NCBI GenBank assembly: GCA_041672395.1
Contig: JBAYZS010000014.1
Span: 1 to 47,831 of the forward strand
Source of the DNA: UBA5287 sp041672395
GTDB taxonomy: Bacteria > Bacteroidota > Bacteroidia > Bacteroidales > Dysgonomonadaceae
Direction of reading: 5' to 3'
DNA: 47,831 nt
Shown here in pieces: positions 17,952 through 26,244 of this stretch. A model generated the notes under the pieces. That model was not told the origin of the DNA, ran no database searches, and worked only from the letters and a program-made list of their open reading frames with translations. Position 1 is the stretch's first letter. Each line of letters starts with the position of its first letter. The translations under genes and the position numbers were made by a program.

Positions 17952-19241
17952 ATGGATGATTCAATATTAGATTTTCAAATACCTACAAATAACGGCGCAA
18001 TTATAAAAGTAATTGGTGTTGGTGGCGGCGGTGGTAATGCCGTAAACCACATGTATTTGGAGGGAATTAGAGATGTGTCTTTCGCACTTTGTAATACCGA
18101 CAATCAGGCATTGATGAAATCACCTGTCCCAACAAAAGTGCAATTAGGTGTTGATACAACGGGCGGACTGGGCGCAGGAAACAAACCCGAAATAGCTCAT
18201 AAGGCTGCAGAAGAAAGCATTGATATTCTCAAGGACTTGCTGAACGACGGCACCCGCATGGCGTTTGTGACAGCAGGTATGGGAGGTGGAACCGGAACTG
18301 GGGCTGCACCTGTAGTTGCAAAAGTAGCCAAAGATATGGGCATCCTAACTGTCGGTATTGTAACCATTCCATTCGTATTTGAAGGTGAACGAAAAATTGT
18401 ACAGGCTCTTAAAGGTGTAGAAGAAATTGCTTCAAATGTAGATGCTTTGCTGGTTATTAATAACGAACGACTCCGCGATATCTATTCAGACCTTACAATG
18501 ATGAATGCTTTTGCTAAAGCTGATGATACATTGGCTACTGCAGCTAAAAGTATTGCAGAAATAATTACAATTCACGGTTATGTAAATCTCGATTTTGCCG
18601 ATGTAAACACAACTCTTAAAAATGGTGGCGTTGCTATTATGAGTCGCGGACTTGGCACCGGAAAAGATAGAGTAAACGATGCTATTGATGATGCTCTGAA
18701 TTCGCCGCTGTTAAACAATAATGATGTTTTCAATGCTAAGAAGATCCTTATCAATCTATCTTTTGGAGAAGATAAACCGCTGATGATGGAAGAGATGAAT
18801 GCTTTGCACAATTTTATGGCGAAGTTCAGCAAGGAAATCGATGTTATTTGGGGTGCTGCTGTCGAGGAGGATCTTACTGATGAGGTTAAGATTACATTAC
18901 TTGCAACTGGATTCTCAATCAAAAACGTTCCTGGCATAAATGAACAAATCATAAAAGAGAACAAAGCCGTAGAACTCGAAAACAGAAAAAGAGAAGAAGC
19001 TGCCAGAATTGCTGACGAAGAGAACCGTAAGTTGATTGAAAAATATTACGGATCAAACAATATGACCCGCATATCAAACATGACTATGAATAAAGCACCT
19101 TTTATTCTTTCTATGGATGATATGAACGATGATAGTTTATTGGATGCTTTAGAAAAGACTCCGGTATTTAAAAGAGAAAGGGATTTCAACCCCAGAAATT
19201 ATAACACTGAATCACATTCGTCATCCAACTTGTTTGATTGA
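17952..19241 (+). CDS. ftsZ: Cell division protein FtsZ
   Basis: A 429-residue tubulin-like GTPase that forms the division ring. The GTP loop GMGGGTGTGAAP is at about 109-120 (GGGTGTG at 111-117), and the T7 catalytic region NLDFADVNTTLKNGG is present. The C-terminal third has a variable charged spacer and then LEKTPVFKRERDFN, which is probably the Bacteroidota form of the C-terminal peptide that binds FtsA. Gene order ftsQ-ftsA-ftsZ is canonical. Confidence 0.97.
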   Translation: MDDSILDFQIPTNNGAIIKVIGVGGGGGNAVNHMYLEGIRDVSFALCNTDNQALMKSPVPTKVQLGVDTTGGLGAGNKPEIAHKAAEESIDILKDLLNDGTRMAFVTAGMGGGTGTGAAPVVAKVAKDMGILTVGIVTIPFVFEGERKIVQALKGVEEIASNVDALLVINNERLRDIYSDLTMMNAFAKADDTLATAAKSIAEIITIHGYVNLDFADVNTTLKNGGVAIMSRGLGTGKDRVNDAIDDALNSPLLNNNDVFNAKKILINLSFGEDKPLMMEEMNALHNFMAKFSKEIDVIWGAAVEEDLTDEVKITLLATGFSIKNVPGINEQIIKENKAVELENRKREEAARIADEENRKLIEKYYGSNNMTRISNMTMNKAPFILSMDDMNDDSLLDALEKTPVFKRERDFNPRNYNTESHSSSNLFD

Positions 19242-19283
19242 TTGATTGCTTAATTATTGACGATAACAAATATATATACGACA

Positions 19284-19733
19284 ATGGATTTATTTGATAC
19301 AATTAGTGAAGAAATAAAAAAGGCAATGCTTGCAAAAGATAAAGTTCGTCTTGAGGCATTGCGTGGTGTAAAAAAGGAGTTTCTGGAAGCAAAGACAGCT
19401 AAAGGTGCTCATGAACAATTTTCTGACGAAGCGGCAATTAGTATCATACAGAAGATGGTGAAGCAACGCAAAGACAGCGCTGAAATCTATAGTTCGCAAA
19501 ATAGAGCAGATTTGGCAGATGTTGAGCTAGCTGAGCTAAAGGTCCTACAAGAATTTCTACCTGCACAGCTTTCGGCCGAAGAGTTGGAGAAATCTGTACA
19601 GGAAATTATCTCTCGCACGGGTGTAACTTCAATAAAAGAGATGGGAAAAGTGATGGGACTGGCTACCAAAGAATTAGCTGGTAAATCAGAAGGAAGAGCG
19701 ATATCTGAAATGGTTAAGAAACTGCTGTCGTAA
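19284..19733 (+). CDS. GatB/YqeY domain protein
   Basis: A protein of about 149 residues belonging to the YqeY family, related to the C-terminal tRNA-binding tail domain of GatB. It shows the family's IKKAMLAKDKVRLEALRGVKKEF start and the KMVKQRKDSAEIY and ELKVLQEFLP blocks. Its biochemical role is not established. An upstream ATG at 19257 is in frame, but the family start fits the ATG at 19284 (MDLFDTI). It is the last gene before the terminator that closes the dcw region. Confidence 0.87.
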   Translation: MDLFDTISEEIKKAMLAKDKVRLEALRGVKKEFLEAKTAKGAHEQFSDEAAISIIQKMVKQRKDSAEIYSSQNRADLADVELAELKVLQEFLPAQLSAEELEKSVQEIISRTGVTSIKEMGKVMGLATKELAGKSEGRAISEMVKKLLS

Positions 19734-19753
19734 CACAAGATTTAAATTATTTG

Positions 19754-19800
19754 AAACCGCCTTGTGCCAAATATTGAATGTGCACAAGGCGGTTTTTGTT
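19754..19800 (+). terminator. Strong intrinsic terminator closing the dcw region
   Basis: AAACCGCCTTGTGC pairs perfectly with GCACAAGGCGGTTT around a 14-base loop, and TTGTT follows. The 14-bp stem with A-rich and T-rich flanks could also act on the minus strand. The remaining 100 bases before miaA hold nothing I can identify. Confidence 0.85.
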
Positions 19801-19898
19801 ATATTTTGTGTTGTTCTGAACTGCTGATTCCCCGAATTGTTGCTTCGTTCCCAAATAACGATTTCTACATTTGGAGATAAATTGTAACAACAATAACC

Positions 19899-20798
19899 TC
19901 ATAGAAGGGATTCAATTGTATCCAACACGTTGATGTTTGGATCGGAAAGGTTTATCCAATTAATATCTTTGTCTCTTTTGAACCAGGTGATTTGTTTACG
20001 AGCGTAGTTTCTTGAATGTTGTTTTATCTTGTCAATGGCATATTCTAATGTGTTGTTGCCATCAAAATAATCGAACAATTCTTTATAACCTACGGTATTG
20101 AGTGAGTTGAGTTGGCGATTGGGATAAAATCCACGAGCTTCTTCCAATAAACCATCTTGAATCATTATATCAACGCGCTGATTAATACGGGAATATAGCT
20201 CGTCGCGATCACGATTGAAGCCGACTTTTACAATGCGGAATGGACGTGGTTTTTTTTTGTTTGTACGTAACAAAGAGTAAGGCTTCCCGGACATCAGACA
20301 AATCTCCAATGCATGAATAATACGTTTTGGATTCTTTAGATCAACCACATTATAAAACTCGGGATCAAGTAGTCTCAATTGATTTCGGATGGGATCGATA
20401 CCTTCTTTTTTATAAAGCTCTTGAATTTCAAGTCGCAACGCATCATCGACAGTAGGTATCTCATCTATTCCATTGCAAACGGCATCAATATATAACATTG
20501 AGCCACCCGACATAATAACTGTATCGTGTTGTTTATGAAGATCTTGAATCATTTCAACTGCCTCGTCCTCAAAAAGACTGGCACTGTAATATTCATCCGG
20601 AGAAAGCTTGCCTACAAAATAATGTTTAACCCGATTCAACTGCTCTCCAGTTGGAGCGGCAGTGCCGATAGTCATTCCTTTGTAGATTTGTCTTGAATCG
20701 GCAGAAAGAATGGGGCACCCAATTTTTTCTGCTAAAAGGATACTCCAGTCCGTTTTTCCTACGCCGGTTGGTCCTAACAACACCAGCAGCGTTTTCAT
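19899..20798 (-). CDS. miaA: tRNA dimethylallyltransferase MiaA
   Basis: A 299-residue enzyme that transfers a dimethylallyl group to A37 of tRNAs reading UNN codons. The P-loop GPTGVGKT is at 9-16, followed by ILSADSRQIYKGM, the family's DSRQ(V/I)Y signature; NPKRIIHALE and RNYARKQITWFKRD, typical of the C-terminal part, are also present. It starts 1 base after the stop of the pRiA4b ORF-3-like gene, so the two form an operon on the minus strand. Confidence 0.95.
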   Translation of the reverse strand: MKTLLVLLGPTGVGKTDWSILLAEKIGCPILSADSRQIYKGMTIGTAAPTGEQLNRVKHYFVGKLSPDEYYSASLFEDEAVEMIQDLHKQHDTVIMSGGSMLYIDAVCNGIDEIPTVDDALRLEIQELYKKEGIDPIRNQLRLLDPEFYNVVDLKNPKRIIHALEICLMSGKPYSLLRTNKKKPRPFRIVKVGFNRDRDELYSRINQRVDIMIQDGLLEEARGFYPNRQLNSLNTVGYKELFDYFDGNNTLEYAIDKIKQHSRNYARKQITWFKRDKDINWINLSDPNINVLDTIESLL

Positions 20799-20799
20799 T

Positions 20800-21357
20800 T
20801 TATAATAAGTCAGAAGCTTCTATATCAGAAGAATTATCCTCGAATCCTTCAAATCCTGATTTGTCTATCTCTTCAATATCGTAGTTCTCGTCTCCAAAAA
20901 AGGTTTCGTCTGTATCAACAATTGTAGATACAATCTCGGTTTCCTCAAAATCTTTGAATTGTAAAGGGGGCTCTCCTTCAGAAATAGTTATAACAGGTTT
21001 CTTGAGGTTCTTACCGGGAATAATTTCCGATAATTCCATAAATAGGGCACGCTCATTCAAAACATCAAATTCAAATATAAGCTTATCTTTTTCATCTTCA
21101 AGATAATCACTTAAGATGCAGTCTTCCATCGTATGAGGGTCTTCATCTGAAGCGGTGTCCATTTCAACCAATGTGATTTCCTGGGCTTTGCGCCATTTAT
21201 TGTCACACAAGAAAAATGAAGCTAACTCTTTATCGCTATAGCCTACGGATTCAATAATTGCTTTATATAAGTCTAAAAAAGTGTTATCCGAGTCAATTTT
21301 GATTTCCCTTTTAAAGTCGTTAACTTCGTCGGAAAGGATTAAAAATCTGAATACCAT
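20800..21357 (-). CDS. pRiA4b ORF-3-like protein
   Basis: A 185-residue protein. Residues 1 to about 150 fit the plasmid pRiA4b ORF-3-like family: FRFLILSDEVNDFKREIKIDSDNTFLDLYKAI, then FFLCDNKWRKAQEI, LSDYLEDEKDKLIFEFD and LNERALFMELSEI. The role of the family is not known. The last 50 residues are very acidic and probably disordered. Found next to miaA with almost no gap, so the two are likely co-transcribed from a promoter at 21391. Confidence 0.8.
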   Translation of the reverse strand: MVFRFLILSDEVNDFKREIKIDSDNTFLDLYKAIIESVGYSDKELASFFLCDNKWRKAQEITLVEMDTASDEDPHTMEDCILSDYLEDEKDKLIFEFDVLNERALFMELSEIIPGKNLKKPVITISEGEPPLQFKDFEETEIVSTIVDTDETFFGDENYDIEEIDKSGFEGFEDNSSDIEASDLL

Positions 21358-21390
21358 AATATTTAGGTTTTATTATGCTTGAATATGGTT

Positions 21391-21398
21391 CAAAGGTA
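21391..21398 (-). promoter_or_regulatory. Candidate -7 box for the pRiA4b-like/miaA operon
   Basis: On the minus strand this is TACCTTTG, a full TAnnTTTG match, predicting a leader of about 27 bases. No well-spaced TTTG -33 box is evident. Confidence 0.45.
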
Positions 21399-21512
21399 AT
21401 AAAAAGTTTCAAAATATTCTGTATTTATACCTAAATCATCTTTACCTGGTATAACTTGGGAGCTCTCAAAATAATAAATACTAAAAAGTGATGTGTTTAT
21501 CTACTTTATTTC

Positions 21513-21520
21513 TATTTTTG
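21513..21520 (+). promoter_or_regulatory. Candidate -7 box for the clostripain-family gene
   Basis: TATTTTTG matches TAnnTTTG and lies 34 bases before the start codon at 21555. The -33 region is weak. It faces away from the miaA-operon promoter, in a 197-base divergent gap. Confidence 0.4.
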
Positions 21521-21554
21521 AACAATTATTGATTTATTATGTTCCACTAACAAT

Positions 21555-22721
21555 ATGAAAATAAGATTTTATTTCTGTTCTTTATTTATTGTATTACTGG
21601 TGTTTACAGGATGTAGGCGTGATGATGTGCCTGAGACATATGCAACATTAATATATATGGCTGCCGATAACTCAATGGATGCCGATGTAAATTATACTAT
21701 CGAAAGAATTAAAGAAGGTGCCATAGAAAGTAACGGAACTACAGTGATTTATCTGGACCGTAAAGGGACAGGAAAGACAAGACTTTTTAAGATCGACAAA
21801 CAAGGCGTTGAAACGCTTTTAAAAGAATATCCCGAAGAAAATTCAGCCAGTACAGCCACTTTAGCGCGCGTAATCAGTGAAACCAGACAACTGGTCCCTG
21901 CCGACAAATATGGATTTATATTCTGGTCGCACTCAATGGGATGGTACCCGGCTTTGAATACGGTAGCTACTAGAACAATCCCGAAAGAATACACGTACAT
22001 TGGAATTGATGACACTCCTGCAACCGGCACGGGAATTTCGTTTATGGAAATAGATGAGATTGCTGATGCAATGCCTGGTAATCTGTTTGAATATATATGG
22101 TTTGACGTATGTTTAATGGGTTCAGTGGATGGACTTTATGAGTTTAGGAACAAAGCGGATTATTTGATTGCTTCACCCACCGAAGTGTTGCTGGAAGCCA
22201 CTCATGATGCGTCGGGTGTACCTTATGCCAAAATATTGAAATATTTGTTTGGGGGCAAAGACGACCTGATCAATGCGTGTAAAGTTTATCATGATCATTA
22301 TACAAGTTTACCGGGCGACGAGATTTACCGCTCTGCAACTATAGTGATGGTCGATTCTAAAGAATTGATCGGTTTGTACAGCGAGACACGGAAACTTCTT
22401 ACCGGAAAGTTATCTGATGTTCAAAATATGAATGTTGATGGAATTCAAGTTTATCACTCAAGGCATATTCCTCAGGTGTTTTTTGATTATGGAGAATTCA
22501 TGAAAAAAAACAGCACTGATGAGCAATATCTTGTGCTGGAAAATCAGCTTAAGAAAACTGTGATTTATAAGAATGCTACACCCGATTTTATCAATCAAGT
22601 AATCATTGATCCTGCAAAATACAGCGGATTGAGTGTTTATATTCCGCTTGATAAATGGAAAAATGAGAGTTCATACAATTATTATTTTAATCTATTAGCG
22701 TGGAGTGGGGTATATAATTAA
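21555..22721 (+). CDS. Clostripain-family (peptidase C11) lipoprotein
   Basis: A 388-residue predicted lipoprotein: signal peptide with lipobox FTGC, lipidated Cys20. The mature part fits the C11 cysteine protease family: TLIYMAADNSMD at the start, catalytic His126 in FWSHSMGW and catalytic Cys186 in FDVCLMGSVDGLYE, followed by SPTEVLLEATH. C11 enzymes cut after Arg or Lys. Membrane anchoring suggests an envelope or surface protease; the substrate is unknown. It is transcribed alone. Confidence 0.85.
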   Translation: MKIRFYFCSLFIVLLVFTGCRRDDVPETYATLIYMAADNSMDADVNYTIERIKEGAIESNGTTVIYLDRKGTGKTRLFKIDKQGVETLLKEYPEENSASTATLARVISETRQLVPADKYGFIFWSHSMGWYPALNTVATRTIPKEYTYIGIDDTPATGTGISFMEIDEIADAMPGNLFEYIWFDVCLMGSVDGLYEFRNKADYLIASPTEVLLEATHDASGVPYAKILKYLFGGKDDLINACKVYHDHYTSLPGDEIYRSATIVMVDSKELIGLYSETRKLLTGKLSDVQNMNVDGIQVYHSRHIPQVFFDYGEFMKKNSTDEQYLVLENQLKKTVIYKNATPDFINQVIIDPAKYSGLSVYIPLDKWKNESSYNYYFNLLAWSGVYN

Positions 22722-22779
22722 AGAAATATTACATAATTGAACAGTATTTAACTATATCTCTTCTCTTCTTGTTTGCCTG

Positions 22780-22823
22780 ATGCTCTCACCTTCCTCTCAC
22801 CATGCTCTCACTATCGTCTCACC
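22780..22823. repeat. Four-unit 11-bp tandem repeat (array 2)
   Basis: Units on the plus strand: ATGCTCTCACC, TTCCTCTCACC, ATGCTCTCACT, ATCGTCTCACC. Their reverse complements share the RGTGAGA core of the array at 3418-3472. The unit GGTGAGAGCAT is identical in both arrays and in both is preceded by a GTGAGAGGA unit. This array lies between the clostripain-family gene and the tRNA-Asn pair. Confidence 0.88.
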
Positions 22824-22917
22824 ATGCTTTGAATTTTGTTTTTATATATTTTAACAATAAAAGTACGATGGTTATAAAACACCACATCAAAGCAGTAATT
22901 TTTAATTTGGTAGCCAT
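22819..22917 (-). CDS. Possible 32-residue single-pass membrane peptide
   Basis: An ATG-started minus-strand frame of 32 codons, beginning MATKLKITALMW, with a hydrophobic core FITIVLLLL and a lysine-rich end, i.e. the shape of a small inner-membrane peptide. Its start is preceded by a purine-rich stretch (GAAAAGAGAAAAAA). Its TGA stop falls inside the first unit (minus-strand sense) of the 11-bp array. No homology can be claimed and short frames arise by chance in AT-rich DNA. The rest of the 273-base gap (22722-22994) holds array 2 and the tRNA promoter. Confidence 0.3.
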   Translation of the reverse strand: MATKLKITALMWCFITIVLLLLKYIKTKFKAW

Positions 22918-22932
22918 TTTTTTCTCTTTTCT

Positions 22933-22964
22933 ATTGCCTTATTCAGAAAATTGTACTACTTTTG
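22933..22964 (+). promoter_or_regulatory. Promoter of the tRNA-Asn pair
   Basis: TACTTTTG at 22957-22964 is a full TAnnTTTG -7 match. TATTG ending at 22936, 20 bases upstream, serves as a near-consensus -33 box. The expected start near 22971 leaves a leader of about 24 bases before the first tRNA. Confidence 0.65.
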
Positions 22965-22994
22965 CAACACTTTTCTGAAAGTGAAATAAATAAT

Positions 22995-23068
22995 TCTTCA
23001 GTAGCTCAGTCGGTTAGAGCATCTGACTGTTAATCAGAGGGTCGTTGGTTCAAGTCCAACCTGAAGAG
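22995..23068 (+). tRNA. tRNA-Asn (GTT), copy 1
   Basis: A 74-base tRNA: acceptor arm TCTTCAG/CTGAAGA, D arm AGCTCAGTCGGTTAGAGC, anticodon stem TCTGA/TCAGA with loop CTGTTAA giving anticodon GTT, T arm with GGTTCAAGTCC, discriminator G. CCA is not encoded. It is identical to copy 2. Confidence 0.97.
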
Positions 23069-23105
23069 CTAAAAGAAAAGTATAAAATGTTTATTAGTTA
23101 ATAAT

Positions 23106-23179
23106 TCTTCAGTAGCTCAGTCGGTTAGAGCATCTGACTGTTAATCAGAGGGTCGTTGGTTCAAGTCCAACCTGAAGAG
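23106..23179 (+). tRNA. tRNA-Asn (GTT), copy 2
   Basis: Identical in all 74 bases to the copy that ends 37 bases upstream, with the short leader AATAAT(T) also shared. Tandem duplication is the simplest origin. Both copies probably come from one precursor that ends at the terminator just downstream. Confidence 0.97.
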
Positions 23180-23184
23180 CAAAG

Positions 23185-23216
23185 AGCAGGTTTTTTTAAC
23201 CTGCTTTTTGTTTTTA
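23185..23216 (+). terminator. Terminator of the tRNA-Asn pair
   Basis: AGCAGGTT and AACCTGCT form an 8-bp perfect stem around a TTTTT loop, followed by a T-rich run. It starts 6 bases after the second tRNA. Confidence 0.88.
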
Positions 23217-23270
23217 TAAACAATTTGACCATAAATATCGTTAGAAAGGGAGTTTATAATAGATATACAT

Positions 23271-24227
23271 ATGAAAAAAATACTCTTTACATTTTATATA
23301 CCCTCCGAATATCTTACTGAATTCAATAATAAATATGAAATATTTGTACCGGAAAAGGGATCTTTGAAACGAGAAGAAGTGATGAGGATTATACACAACT
23401 ATGAAGTGATTGTTCCAAACTTCACTTTCCAAACCGACAAAGAGATGATTGATAAAGGTGTCAAGCTGGAATTGATTTCCAATTGTGCCGTGGGATTCAA
23501 TAATGTGGATGTGGATTATGCTAAAGAGAAAGGTGTTCTGGTAACTAATATTCCGAACTCTGTCCGGGAGCCGACTGCCGAATTTGCCTTCGCGCTTTTG
23601 TTGGCGGCTGCACGAAATATGGGTAGTTTAGACAGAAATATTCGCTCTCACAAAGGGGTGAAATGGGGCTTTTATGATGAGTTATCGTTAACTACCTATA
23701 GTAAAAGTCTGGGTATCATTGGCATGGGGCGTATTGGACAGGCTATTGCACGTCGGGCACTTGCTTTTGGAATGACCATCCAATATAATAATCGCCATCT
23801 ATTAAGTAAGGAAATTGAAGAGCAATATCAAGCAACGTATGTGCCTTTTGAAACCCTGCTCAGACAATCTGACTTTATTTCTCTAAACGCTCCTTCAACT
23901 CCCGAAACATTGCACATGATTGGCAAAAAAGAGTTTGAAATGATGAAACCGACGGCCGTATTTGTGAATACTGCCCGCGGAAATATGGTTGATGAGGAGG
24001 CATTGGTTGAGGCTCTCAAAAATGGAACTATTGCGGCTGCGGGAATCGACGTGTTCGAAAAGGAACCAAAGATCCACCCGGGACTATTAGAGCTTGAGAA
24101 TGTGGTGCTTGCTCCACACGCTGCAACGCGTACAGTAGAGGCGCGAAAAGAAATGACGTACGAAATAATTCATAATATCATTGGTTTCTATGAAGGGACC
24201 TATTCAATCTCAAAAGTAAATATATGA
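23271..24227 (+). CDS. D-isomer-specific 2-hydroxyacid dehydrogenase
   Basis: A 318-residue NAD-dependent dehydrogenase. The Rossmann loop is GMGRIG at 151-156; the catalytic triad fits Arg236 (NTARGNMVD), Glu265 (DVFEKEP) and His283 (APHAATRT). The catalytic and structural domains are arranged as in glycerate, phosphoglycerate and D-lactate dehydrogenases. Substrate cannot be settled from sequence; a glyoxylate/hydroxypyruvate reductase or D-glycerate dehydrogenase role is plausible. It lacks the ACT tail of long SerA enzymes. Its end overlaps the next gene by 4 bases (ATGA), so it heads a three-gene unit. Confidence 0.85.
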   Translation: MKKILFTFYIPSEYLTEFNNKYEIFVPEKGSLKREEVMRIIHNYEVIVPNFTFQTDKEMIDKGVKLELISNCAVGFNNVDVDYAKEKGVLVTNIPNSVREPTAEFAFALLLAAARNMGSLDRNIRSHKGVKWGFYDELSLTTYSKSLGIIGMGRIGQAIARRALAFGMTIQYNNRHLLSKEIEEQYQATYVPFETLLRQSDFISLNAPSTPETLHMIGKKEFEMMKPTAVFVNTARGNMVDEEALVEALKNGTIAAAGIDVFEKEPKIHPGLLELENVVLAPHAATRTVEARKEMTYEIIHNIIGFYEGTYSISKVNI

Positions 24228-24922
24228 CTGCAAATGATATCAAAAATCAATTAATTGCCTTCGGAAATGCTGAAAAAGCAGCACATTCTCTCTATTTTTT
24301 TAAGACTGAAAAAGGACAGTATGGAGAGGGGGACAGGTTTGTAGGGGTTACGGCTCCGGAAGTGAAATCGATTGTGAAAAAGTTCAAGGAGCTTCCAATC
24401 GATGAAATAGAACTATTGCTTAGTGATGAAATACATGAATGCCGACTTTGTGCTTTGTTGATTTTGGTCGAACGGTTCAAGAGGGCGGATGAGGCAACGC
24501 GTAGTGGTATCGTGGATTTTTATCTGGCACATAGCCAATATATTAACAATTGGGACTTGGTGGATATTTCTTCTTATGTTATTCTGGGTGAATGGCTTTT
24601 GGATAAAGATAGATCCATTTTGTATGATTTGTCTAAAAGCAATAGTCTCTGGGAACAGCGCATAGCAATGGTTTCTACCATGACTTTCATACGCCAAAAT
24701 GATTTTAAAGATGCGCTTCTTTTGTCGAAAATTTATCTTACTCACAAGCACGACTTAATACACAAGGCTTCGGGATGGATGCTTCGGGAAGTGGGCAAAA
24801 GAGATGAGGGCGTATTGACGGGTTTTCTCGACATTCATCATAAACAGATGCCGCGTACTATGTTGCGCTACTCAATAGAAAAATTATCACCTGAACAGAA
24901 AAAACATTACATGACGAAATGA
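24224..24922 (+). CDS. AlkD-like DNA alkylation repair protein
   Basis: A 232-residue all-helical HEAT-like repeat protein of the DNA alkylation repair family. Signature parts are FKTEKGQYGEGDRFVGVTAPEVK near the start, the NNWDLVD motif in the middle and ASGWMLREVGKRD toward the end. AlkD enzymes remove bulky cationic adducts such as N3- and N7-alkylpurines. The WD of NNWDLVD corresponds to the family's active-site aromatic and acidic residues. Overlaps of 4 bases at both ends tie it to its neighbours. Confidence 0.85.
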   Translation: MTANDIKNQLIAFGNAEKAAHSLYFFKTEKGQYGEGDRFVGVTAPEVKSIVKKFKELPIDEIELLLSDEIHECRLCALLILVERFKRADEATRSGIVDFYLAHSQYINNWDLVDISSYVILGEWLLDKDRSILYDLSKSNSLWEQRIAMVSTMTFIRQNDFKDALLLSKIYLTHKHDLIHKASGWMLREVGKRDEGVLTGFLDIHHKQMPRTMLRYSIEKLSPEQKKHYMTK

Positions 24923-26133
24923 CTTATCAGACTCATACATTGAACAACGGTTTACGAATTATACATCAACCTTCTGAATCAAATATCTCTTACTGTGGTT
25001 TTGCAATTAATGTTGGTACTCGTAACGAACAGTCGGGCGAAGAGGGAATGGCTCATTTTGTGGAACACATGCTTTTTAAAGGTACGCGAAAACGAAAGAC
25101 TCATCACATTGTGAATAGAATGGAAAATGTGGGTGGGGAACTCAACGCTTACACTAATAAAGAGGAAACTTTTGTTTATGCTACGTTCCTTGAGGAATAT
25201 ACGCAGCGGGCAATGGAGCTGCTTGGAGACATGCTCTTTAACTCCGATTTCCCTCAAAATCAGATCGATCGTGAACGCGATGTCATACTTGATGAGATTC
25301 AATCTTATCAGGATTCTCCTTCTGAACTTATCTTTGATGACTTTGAGAGGTTACTTTTCCCTGATCATTCTATCGGAAACTATATTTTGGGTACGAAAGA
25401 ATCTTTGAAATCGTTCGACCACAATGCTGTTGAGAACTTCGTAAAAAGAAATTATCTGCTTGAACACATGCTTTTCTTTTCATTTGGTAATACTTCTTTT
25501 AATAAGATTGTTCGCTGGGCACAGAAATACTATTCTTTCTCTGTTACTTCTGATATTAATCGCTATAATAGTCCTGTTCCTTCTAATCCTCTGAAAGTGG
25601 TTTTGGATAAAGATACGGCTCAATCTCATGTCATTATGGGACGACCTGTCTTTGAAATGTTTAACGATGATCGTTATACTCTTTTGTTAATAAATAATTT
25701 GTTGAGTGGTGGCGATAGCAGTCGACTGAATGTCGCTTTGCGTGAGAAACGTGGTTTGGTATATAATGTAGAATCTAACGTGGCATTATATACTGATACT
25801 GGTGTTTTCAGTATTTATTTTGGTTGTGATCCCAAAAATGCTGACAAATGTATACGTCTGGTGGAACAGGAATTGTCGAGGTTGCAAAAAGAATCGCTTT
25901 CACCTATTCAGCTGCAAATTGCAAAAAAACAGGTGTGCGGACAAATTGGCATTGCTGCCGAAAATCATGAGAATGTTGCTTTGGGAATGGCCAAAAGATA
26001 CTTGCATTTTAATAATTATGAGTCTATTCACGAGGTGTTTGAAAAGATAAAAGGTATAACATCTGAGGATATAAAAAGGATATCTACAGAATTATTTAAT
26101 CCTGATAGGTTCAGTTATTTAAAATATAAATAG
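24919..26133 (+). CDS. M16-family zinc protease
   Basis: A 404-residue protein of the insulinase/mitochondrial processing peptidase family. The inverted zinc site HxxEH is at His46, Glu49, His50 (HFVEHMLFKGT). The second half carries GGDSSRLNVALREKRGLVYNV, the typical C-terminal block of the family. No signal peptide is seen, so it may be cytoplasmic or exported another way. It is the third gene of the dehydrogenase, AlkD-like, M16 unit. Confidence 0.9.
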   Translation: MTYQTHTLNNGLRIIHQPSESNISYCGFAINVGTRNEQSGEEGMAHFVEHMLFKGTRKRKTHHIVNRMENVGGELNAYTNKEETFVYATFLEEYTQRAMELLGDMLFNSDFPQNQIDRERDVILDEIQSYQDSPSELIFDDFERLLFPDHSIGNYILGTKESLKSFDHNAVENFVKRNYLLEHMLFFSFGNTSFNKIVRWAQKYYSFSVTSDINRYNSPVPSNPLKVVLDKDTAQSHVIMGRPVFEMFNDDRYTLLLINNLLSGGDSSRLNVALREKRGLVYNVESNVALYTDTGVFSIYFGCDPKNADKCIRLVEQELSRLQKESLSPIQLQIAKKQVCGQIGIAAENHENVALGMAKRYLHFNNYESIHEVFEKIKGITSEDIKRISTELFNPDRFSYLKYK

Positions 26134-26244
26134 AATTACATCTTTAAATCAAAATGAACAAAACTTAATATGAGTTGTTTCTTACTTACTATAAAGTAAA
26201 ATATTCAAATAAACCTTACAGTAAAAAACTTAATTGATTTAATT

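Noticed and set aside
20800..21357. The pRiA4b ORF-3-like gene as evidence of a mobile element
   Set aside because: The family is named after plasmid and IS-linked genes, but here it lies in an ordinary operon with miaA and there are no transposase genes or inverted ends.
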